Assembly (NCBI GenBank): GCA_036346375.1
Contig: CM070502.1
Span: forward strand, 16,344,924-16,408,923
Direction of reading: 5' to 3'
Length of the DNA: 64,000 bases
Source of the DNA: Guadua angustifolia
Taxonomy: Eukaryota; Streptophyta; Magnoliopsida; Poales; Poaceae
Shown: piece after piece, positions 56,161 through 64,000 of the stretch
How the letters are laid out: each line of letters starts with the position of its first letter
Numbering within the stretch: position 1 is the stretch's first letter
The notes under the pieces: model-generated
What the model was told of the DNA's origin: nothing
The model's database searches: none
The model's input: the letters and a program-made list of their open reading frames with translations, nothing else
Program-made: the position numbers and the translations under genes

Positions 56161-56875
56161 CCCGACGGGGTATGCCCGCGGGCTCACTCAGGCGGCCGAC
56201 GCTCTCGCCGATCTGCCCCGAGCCTTACGAGAGCGCTCCGTTCGCGAGGGGGGTTCTTGTCGGCGTCGCGAACGCGTCTTCGCTTCTTCGCGCCACCATG
56301 ACGCCTTCTTCGACCGATGGCGGCCGTCGCCGGATCGAAGGAGACGCGAGCCCTATTCGAGCGAGTCGGCGGCGCGTGAGAAGGTTGCGGCGCAGGGGGA
56401 CGTCGTCGTGAGCAGCGACGGCTCGGATGGTGATGACGCCTCCGGCTAAGGAACCTGCTGGCGCCTCCACTTTCTTTTGTTTTTGTGTGGTGCGATGTGT
56501 TTTTTAGACATCTTCCTTAATATCTTGCCTTTTTCTTTCATGAGTAACGCCCGCTGAATCACCATAGCCCTTAGGAGCCGCGAGGGCGGCCAGAGCGTTG
56601 GTCCCAGCGCTGCAACATCACCATCTAGATCTTCAGGTCGAACGGTGGCGAGTTGGGGAACCTTCATAGCGGTGAAGGGTCCTCCCCACGGGGATCCTTG
56701 GAGTGGCGTAGCGGCTGCAGACACCCCTTTGGATGGTGAAGTCGAGGAAGGTGAAACGAGCTCCGCTCCTAACGCGAACGCGTCGTCGAGTTCGCGGCGT
56801 CGTTGGTGAAGAAGACCATCGAGGAGGAAAATGGGAATCCGGAGATCACGGGGATGACGCGCAAAGTCCCCCTAC

Positions 56876-56888
56876 CTGGCGCGCCAAC
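56876..56888 (-). other. primer-binding-site region of the LARD
   Basis: On the minus strand GTTGGCGCGCCAG directly follows the LTR end CCGACA, a sequence typical of the PBS junction in plant gypsy elements. Confidence 0.65.
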
Positions 56889-57852
56889 TGTCGGTGTTTC
56901 GTATGACCGGCAAGTAGATTTGTAAGTATAGGGGATCGCGCGCCCCCTCTCCTCGAATGGTTAGGCTAACAAAGCCTCGGATAAAAACTGGATCAGGTTG
57001 AGGAGTCTCAGATTTATACTGGTTCGGGCCGAACATCCCTACTTCCAGTTTGTGGCGGAGGATCTCGTTGATCTGGGGTATGGCGGATTACATGCGAGAA
57101 CTAAGGACAGGCCCTTAGCGCTCGTCTGCGTGGGTGAGCTCGGGAGCTTCGTCCGACCGCCCGAATCGGGGGAGCGAGCCGGATGCTAAATGGATGGAGG
57201 GAGTTTTCTGGTTCGTGAAGAAGAAAGCGAGGGAGAGCCCCCGAGTCGATCGAAACCCCCCCCTCCTAAAGATCCCACCTCTCCTTATATAGGCGAAGAG
57301 AGCAGGTTACACGAGGCTTGGGAGGGAGGAGCGACTAGGGCGCACTATCCTTGGCGATCGGGTTTGCGATCTTCGGAATTGACAGGTCCCTGCGGTTGTC
57401 ATGATGGGTTAGCAGGTTCAGCCAGCTATGTCCTATCGGTAGGGTTAGCTGGCGATGCTTCGTTGGGAAGGCGCGCTTCTGCCCTCTGTGCGCTTGTCAG
57501 AAGTAGGGGTCGCGTGGGCGACGTCTCTGGCGTTGCTTTGGGAAGGAACGCGTATCCTCGCTACCGCTTGCCGTTCAGACGGGGTTGTCCTACCGAAGTC
57601 GATCGAATGAGCGTGGCGGAGTTCTTTGAGGCGGATTTCGCCAGGTCCCGACCAGCGACCGGTCGGAGGATGCTCACTCTCGTCTGCGGTCGGGTTGGGC
57701 GTTCGGTGGCCCCGACCGGCTTGATCAGAGGTCGCGAGGAGTCAGACCTGTGGCCGGATCGGCGCGCTCCGCAGACCGCATCATAGGTGAAAGTTCTCTC
57801 GTAACTTGATCAAGACCTTGCTGTGAGGTACCTCTGGTATCAGTATTCGTCA
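56889..57852 (-). repeat. 5' LTR (in element orientation) of the LARD
   Basis: 964 bp copy of the left LTR. Mostly identical, but the block 57555-57745 carries many one- or few-base deletions relative to the left copy. TATA box at 57284-57293 on the minus strand. Confidence 0.92.
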
Positions 57853-57857
57853 GAAGG

Positions 57858-59660
57858 TGATCCATATGATCCAGTCCCCTACAATTGAGGTGCCTCCTGT
57901 TTCTATCTCTACACCTGAGGGAGACCAACGCTTACCTTCAAACTCTCTTACAGCAAGTGGCTCTGATCTTACTTCTTCTGTTCATGAGGTAGAGACCACT
58001 TCTACTTCTGGACCTATCCATCACATTTAGAGACGTCATCCACCTGATCAGATCATTAGCGATCTGTTTGAGCTAGTCACATGCTTAAAATCAGGCTTAT
58101 CCCTTTTTTGCCTTTACTATGCCTTTATTGCCTCTTTTGAGCTGAAGGATGTCTCTCATGCATTATCTGATGAGTTTTGGTTTAATGTTATGTATGAGAA
58201 ACTTGAGAACTTTAGAGGAACAAGGTTTAGTAGCTTGTCGAGCCCCCATTTGGTTATAATGTCATTAGGACCAAGTGGATGTTTAAAAATAAGCAGAGTG
58301 AAGATAGGATTGTCATTAGAAACAAAGCTAGGCTAATTACATAGGGTTTTTCAGTTTGATGGTCTTGACTTTGGTAAGACATTTACTCTAAGCTAGACTA
58401 GAGGTTATTAGGATCCTACTTGCATTTTTGGCATCTAAGGGTTTCAAACTTTATCAGATGGATGTTAAGAGTGCATTCCTCAATGGGTAATTGGGTATAT
58501 TGAGGAAGAGGTTTATATCAGGCAGCCTCTAGGATTCAAAAACCCCAAGTACCCAAATCATGTCTTCAAGCTTTCTAAAGCTTTGAATATACTTCAATAG
58601 GCCCCTAGAGCTTGGTGTGAGAGGCTTAAATCTTATTTTATTAGTTATGGTTTTAAGATGGGTAAAATAGACAAGACTCTATTCATCAGACACTAGGATT
58701 CTCATTTTCTTCTCATCTAAATTTATGTGGACAATATCATTTTGGTGACTCGTCGCACTATCTTGTATCTCAGTTTTCAGATGTGATAAGCATAGAGTTT
58801 GAGATGAGTATGATGGTCGAGTTAAGCTACTTCCTCAGCTTTCAGACCAAGCAGACTCGGGAGGGCATTTTCTTGCATCAAGGCAAGTACATTTGAGACC
58901 TTCTAAGTCGATTTGACATATTTGATGGGAAGCCAATGATGACTCCTATGGCCACCACTGTTGTCCTCGAGCCTAATGAGGATAGTGAACCAATTGATCA
59001 GAAGGAGTTCAGGAGTATGATGGGCTCCCTTTTGTATCTCACTGCTTCGAGGTCGGACATATATTTTGCTATGTGTCTGTACACTCGATTTAGGCTTCTC
59101 CTCGCACCTCACCACCAAGCGGTGAAGTGTATCTTCAGGTACGTTCGAGCTACCACTGACTATGGTATTTGCTACTCTTTCTCTTCTTATCTATCCCTTA
59201 AAACCTTTTAAGATGCAGACTTTACTGGTTGTAGGATATAGATAGGAAGATCACATCTGGCACTTACCAATTCATTAGCACTTTTCTTATCTGTTGGTCT
59301 TCAAAGAAGTAGTTCGGAGTTATACAGTTCACTGCTGAGGCTGAGTATGTTACAACCGCTAGTTGTTATAGTCATGTGCTTTGAATAAGATCGACCTTGC
59401 AAGACTTTGGGTTAGACATAAATAGTGTTCCACACTTTTATGATAACATTTCTGCCATTTGCATTGCCAAAAATCCAGTGCAGCACTCTAGGACTAAGTA
59501 TATAGACATTAGATATCACTTTCTTAAAGGCCATGTGAAGAAGGGTGATATTGTGCTTCAGTTTATAGAGAGTGACCACCAGATTGCCGATATCTTTATC
59601 AAGCCTTTGGATAGATCTAGGTTTGTAGCCTTGAGAGGAAAGCTTAGAATCGTGTACCAT
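57858..59660 (+). pseudogene. copia reverse transcriptase and RNase H, degenerate
   Basis: Fragments in several frames: YQMDVKSAFLNG (about 58458), EEVYIRQPLGFKNPKYP (about 58507), VDNIILVT (58729), the palm-connection segment MMGSLLYLTASRSDIYFAMC (58936-59211) and RNase H with TAEAEYV, HSRTKYIDIRYHFL and QIADIFIKPLD (59397-59660). The catalytic YVDD box reads YVDN. Many stops and frameshifts; not functional. Confidence 0.9.
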
Positions 59661-59674
59661 CTCTTAAGGGGGAG

Positions 59675-61071
59675 CTGGTTTTATATATTATGTATTATTT
59701 ATTTACTTCTAATATTTCCTTTCTTCTGCATCTTTTGGGTGATATTGGGCTTATTCTTAGAATTTTGAGTACACTTCACTTAGACTTCTGGCATTCTTTG
59801 CATAGATCTCTCATTATGCTATAGGTTGCTATCATGCATAATTATCCCTCACAGTTTTGTAGGCCTAGCAGGTGTTGAGCCACCTAGGTAGACAGGGCCT
59901 GTGTGCACTCTCTATCTTGGTTCAAGAGTCACCTTTCCTATGTCAGTCATATGGGAAATATGAGAGTGAGTCTGAGCTATAATTTTTCTTTTCTATCTTT
60001 TCTATACTCTATAGCCACCTAGTTTGTAGTTCTTGGCTTCTTCTCCTTATTCTGTGTTTTTGAGTTTAGTGTTGAGTTCATTTGGACTTTCTTTTAACTT
60101 AATTCTACTAATAACTCAACTTAAACCAAATTTATACTTAAAATTGATTCACTTATTGAAGGTGAGTTTGAGGAGCTGTTTCATACATTGCCTATCGAAT
60201 TTATTATCTGTTTTAATAAACTTTGTCTATTATGCAAATGAGCTATCATTCATGCTATGCACATTGCCACTTTTCTGAAGATCATTGCTAGCTTAGATAT
60301 GTCCAAATTTATTTTACTTTGTCATGCTAAGCTTGCTAAAAAATAAAAATTAAGTTTTAATGAAAACTTGTAGCTTTTCCTTGTTATGTTTTCTCATTTG
60401 GTGTGTATGTCATATTTTGTGAAATCTTGGATTTCTACTAGAGTTTTTATAGCAACTTGGTTGAAAATCCATTCTAGAGTCCTTCACATGCTCATGAATC
60501 GAAGTACTAAAATGAAATGAAAAATTGACTTTTGTGTGCAAATTTATCTCAATACTTTACATTCATGAGATTGCTTTCTATTGCACTTGGGTTGTACTTG
60601 GAATGTATTATGTATGACCAAAACCATTCCCTTAAAGAGTTCTTCTTAAGATAGTCGACTATGGCTTGAGCCAATTACACCTGAAAAATACAAATAAAAA
60701 ATAACAAACACATAAGTGGGTAAAGAATACAAATTATGTCAAACATCTGCACTCCATTATGTGTTTTGAAATCTTAAAGCAAAAATTTGTATTAAAGATG
60801 ATTTAGCACGAAGGATCTTGTATGTATGTATAGCTTTCCCAAAGTATTGAGTAAGTTGAACTCTAGTTTTTCATTTGATCCATTGAATAACTTTGCTTCT
60901 AGTTTGAAAACTATGTTAAGTATTGCATAAGCAAGTTGAAGATCAAGATTTTCTCTGTTTTGCTTTATTGCGCTTGAGTGCTTCAAGTGAAGTTTTGATT
61001 GAATCCATTGAGTAAGAAAAATTTAATTGTGATCATTCACTCCACCCCTGATCGCCACCTCGATCCTTCAG
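59675..61071 (+). repeat. 3' LTR of the copia element
   Basis: Starts TGGTTTTATATATTATG directly after CTTAAGGGGGAGC and ends near GATCCTTCA, matching the 5' LTR end. About 1.4 kb; no gene inside. Confidence 0.65.
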
Positions 61072-61160
61072 CCACAACTGCGTCACGCTCGCGCCTTGAC
61101 AGACCACTACTGGTTTTAACGTGGTTTCTCTCTCTCGATGGGTTACCCGTTGGAGCTGCT

Positions 61161-62903
61161 TTTTTTTTAGATAATGGAACACAAAATTCCGGCTTCATCT
61201 CTCTTTGAGAGAATTAGACCACACTTATTACAAACTGACAAGGAGATAACAAGTTGATAAAACCAAATCCTCAAACAGGATAACCAATCCTAAGTACAAA
61301 AGGCCAACCAAACGAAGCAAATAACTGCAAAGCTACGGTCTCCAGCAGACGACAAACATCGAGAAGACCCTCTTTAATTGATTCACTTTCTGTAATTTGG
61401 CCCATGTCTGAAGCCGATCGTTCCTCGGAACAATACCGCAAAAAGATTTAGGTATGAGCTTGTCAAAAAAGTGTCATTCCTGGTTAACCATAAGGCCCAA
61501 CAAATTCCGGCAACCCCTGATAGTAATACAGGAATTTGAGCTGACCCCCTTGTTTCAACCACCCATCAAATAGATGATTTATATTTACAGGCGGGGCAAT
61601 ACCCAAAGTCATGTAAACTAGTCGCCACAAAAATTTGGCATAACAACAATTGATGAAAAGATGATGGATAGTTTCAGTTGTACTACAATAACAACAAGAC
61701 TTATCCCCATGCCAATTACGTCGAACCAGATTATCTTTAGTCAATAGGACACCCGTCTTTATGTACCATAAAAAAAATTTAATCTTTAAAGGTAACCTAG
61801 TGTGCCAAATCTCCTGTGATACTTTAATACCATTGTTAACCAAGAAATTGTACATGGATTTTACCGAGAATATCCCATTAGAATGAAGATGCCACTTGAA
61901 AGAATCAGTCCCTTCCTGTAAGGTAATATTAATCGTTCTTGCGACTAAATTGCCCCAGGCTATTAGTTTATTCCCTACCAACGCTTGTCTAAAAGACACA
62001 TTAAGAGAGGGTAAACCAAGGACTTTAGCTACCGTTGCATGTTTCTTCTAGGACGATATTACACAAAGAAGGGTATTGAGATTTTAATGGTAAATTCCCC
62101 AACCAAATATCTTCCCAAAACCTTACTTGGGTCCCATCTTTTAAGATATAGGAACCGAGGTTTAGGAATTGAGATTTTACCCCCATGAGACCACTCCAAA
62201 AATGAGAATCACCTGGTTTCCTTTCTACCTGACTTAAAGTTTTGCCTTTCAAATATTTGTTCCTCAGCAGTTGTTGCCAAATTCCTTGCTCATTGCACAA
62301 CTTAAACAGCCACTTGCTCAATAGGCTTTTATTTTGAAAATCAAGATTGAGAATCCCTAAACCACCTTGATCTTTAGGTTGGCATAAGACTTCCCATCTC
62401 GCGAGCCTATATTTCTTTTTATGCTGATCATTTTGTCAAAAGAAACGGGATCTATAATAGTCTATTTTTTTCAGAACACCCCTCGGGACCTCAAAAAAAG
62501 ACATCATAAACATCGGCAAACTAGACAAAACTGAATTAATCAGTACCAGCCTCCCGCCAACTGACAGCATCTTACCTTTCCAACCACTTAATCTTTTCTC
62601 AAATCTCTCTACCACCACTCGCCAGTCAGAATTACTCAACTTCCTATAGTGCATCGGAATCCCCAAGTATCTAAACGGGAAAGAACCTAACTTACACCCA
62701 AACAAATTGGAATAATCTGCCTGATGGTCTTTTGCTTGACCAAAACAAAAAAAATCACTTTTGTGAAAATTGATTTTGAGGCCTGAAAGTTGTTCGAAAG
62801 CATATAGTAAAAGCTTCATATTCCTTGCCATCTCCAAATCATGATCCATAAAAATCACAGTGTTATCAACAAATTGGAGAATAGATAAACCATCATCAGC
62901 AAA
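61161..62903 (-). mobile_element. 5'-truncated L1-type LINE with 11-bp target duplication
   Basis: TTGGAGCTGCT occurs at 61150-61160 and again at 62904-62914, flanking the insertion. On the minus strand the element ends in an A8 tail exactly at the left duplication, as expected for target-primed reverse transcription. Minus-strand frames encode the end of the reverse transcriptase (LLYAFEQLSGLKINFHKSDF, FRYLGIPMHYRKLSN; 62858-62436), a connecting segment (FWSGLMGVKSQFLNLGSYIL, VRFWEDIWLGNLPLK; 62321-62025) and a zinc-binding RVT segment (WHTRLPLKIKFFLWY, CCYCSTTETIHHLFINCCYA; 61999-61484). The catalytic box reads FVDN instead of the usual YADD. The endonuclease and most of the RT are missing. 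Confidence 0.92.
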
Positions 62904-62914
62904 TTGGAGCTGCT

Positions 62915-64000
62915 GTTTTTTACCATTGGCACGGTGCCAACGAGCTGAGTCAGCGACTCGGTGGCCTAGAGTCCTAGACAGCTTTGCACGGGCTGACTCG
63001 GATGCTGCTCAGCTCTACCGTGCTTTGGGAGGAAGCTATGGCTGGAGACTGGAAAAGCTTTGCTCGTTTGTTGTGGTATAAAAAGACGTTCAACCCTCCA
63101 CGCCACGGATGTTCTCACAAGATTTCTTATTGAAATCTTTTCGTCTTTACAGGTTAATGCTATGCCCTCATTTTTCACCGTCACGTTGAGTCAGCATTAA
63201 GACTGGACTGACTTGGTTGATGCGATTAATTTGTTGGAGAGCTGAAAAAAATTGGGATACGCGGTATACGTCTCGTTGATTCGGAAGAGGGGCAAGGGAT
63301 CGAGGAATTTCGTTTGTTTATCAGTTTATCCGAGGACATATACGCCGTCGTTTTGCTGCAGTAACGCAATACCAGTGCGACAAGCCGTTGTCTCAGGCTT
63401 TTGCTTGGAACGCTGGAACTATATGGGAATTTTGGATGCTTTACATCGATTTCCGTAAAATCCTGTGGAATTCCATAGAATTTATACTTCCAAATGTAAA
63501 CAGAGCAATGCACTATTTGGCAAGTGGGATGTGGATTGGTGCCCTCAGTTCTGTGAAGTTCCCTGTCATACCCTGATTAGAAAAACATTTCAATTCTATG
63601 ACTTCCAAGGTGACTGAAGTCTTGCTGTTGAGCTGAATGCCTGACGTCTGATTTTGATTGGAACCAAATCGAAGTAAGCCTTTTCCATATAATAATAACT
63701 AGGTATTAGATCTTTCGTGAGAGGACCCTAAATAGATACTCTAAAAAAACGATTGACGTTTGGATCATTCCGATCGTTTTACACGAAAAGGACCTTCGAT
63801 GAAGCAACGCAGATGCATTTTTGTTTTTCGATCGTTTAGCGCGTTTCCTCGATGGTTTTTAAAAAGCGCCGAAAAAAACTGAAATTTTTCGCGAAAATAA
63901 CAACATACCACGGCGTAACGTAGCGCAAAACTATCCTAGTACTATACCCTATAGCGTCCGGAATTGGACCGACGACCGACGAGAGCGACGCAGCTTCTTT
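62915..64000. other. no recognisable feature
   Basis: No gene or repeat family recognised. Overlapping open frames at 62860-63576 on both strands have no domain or exon signals that I could support. Confidence 0.5.

Larger units (their letters stand above)
51197..57852 (-). mobile_element. LARD-like non-autonomous gypsy element nested in copia pol
   Basis: Two long near-identical LTRs (51197-52165 and 56889-57852), each TG...CA on the plus strand, are flanked by the 5-bp duplication GAAGG (51192-51196 and 57853-57857). Minus orientation is shown by a PBS-like GTTGGCGCGCCAG (complement of 56876-56888) next to the right LTR, a purine-rich CCTGGGGGCTAC before the left LTR, and a TATA box CCTATATAAG on the minus strand in both LTRs. 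The 4.7-kb interior has no recognisable gag or pol on either strand, so it fits a large retrotransposon derivative (Dasheng-like). Confidence 0.88.
49885..61071 (+). mobile_element. defective Ty1/copia element interrupted by a LARD-like insertion
   Basis: In order: PBS-like site (49885-49899), degenerate gag (about 50010-50860) with a zinc knuckle (TCFKCGNPTT), the integrase C-terminal end (50886-51190), the nested element (51197-57852), reverse transcriptase (57858-59210), RNase H (59210-59660), polypurine tract AAGGGGGAG (about 59666) and 3' LTR (to about 61071). Protease and most of the integrase are missing between gag and the integrase end. Frames are broken by many stops. Confidence 0.85.

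Overview
This is a stretch of plant nuclear DNA, almost certainly from a grass (Poaceae). Host genes are interrupted by GT-AG introns, coding exons are GC-rich, and the space between them is filled with grass-type transposons: Tekay-like Ty3/gypsy and Ty1/copia LTR elements, a large non-autonomous gypsy derivative, hAT and Tourist-like MITEs, and an L1-type LINE. I cannot name the species. No RNA gene, CRISPR array or prokaryotic feature was found.

Layout. 1-7258: degenerate gypsy pol, then a 2.9-kb LTR, then a primer-binding site and the start of gag, so one LTR is shared by two element copies. 7253-8490: palindromic AT-rich insert bounded by direct repeats. 8841-about 11811: probable 3' LTR of a minus-strand copia element, carrying 16 hairpins that share one 7-base loop. 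11.8-15.1 kb: gene-free. 15156-16106: hAT element with a perfect 8-bp target duplication. 17073-19741 (+): AGC VIII protein kinase, two coding exons. 20262-26423 (-): TFIID subunit TAF4, twelve recognised coding exons, with a possible first exon near 31.1 kb and an intron full of transposon debris. 31.7-37.5 kb: MITEs and a large AT-rich inverted repeat. 37786-44652 (+): ubiquitin C-terminal hydrolase of the UCHL3 type, nine exons, with hAT and Tourist-like elements nested in intron 3. 45188-47121 (-): DUF630/DUF632 protein, three exons. 47.1-49.3 kb: nothing recognised. About 49.3-61.07 kb (+): defective copia element, split at 51197-57852 by a minus-oriented LARD-like gypsy derivative with a GAAGG target duplication. 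61161-62903 (-): 5'-truncated LINE with an 11-bp target duplication. The remainder is unassigned.

The four host genes form two tail-to-tail pairs: kinase with TAF4 (about 520 bp between stop codons) and UCH with DUF632 (about 535 bp). They have unrelated housekeeping or signalling roles: growth and auxin-type signalling, transcription initiation, ubiquitin recycling, and a plant-specific coiled-coil membrane-associated family. All exon joins given keep frame by hand translation; none is confirmed by transcripts.

The strongest unexplained signal is the hairpin family at 9451-11426. A constant loop AACACAT (twice AACATAT) is flanked by arms that differ from copy to copy but usually stay complementary.
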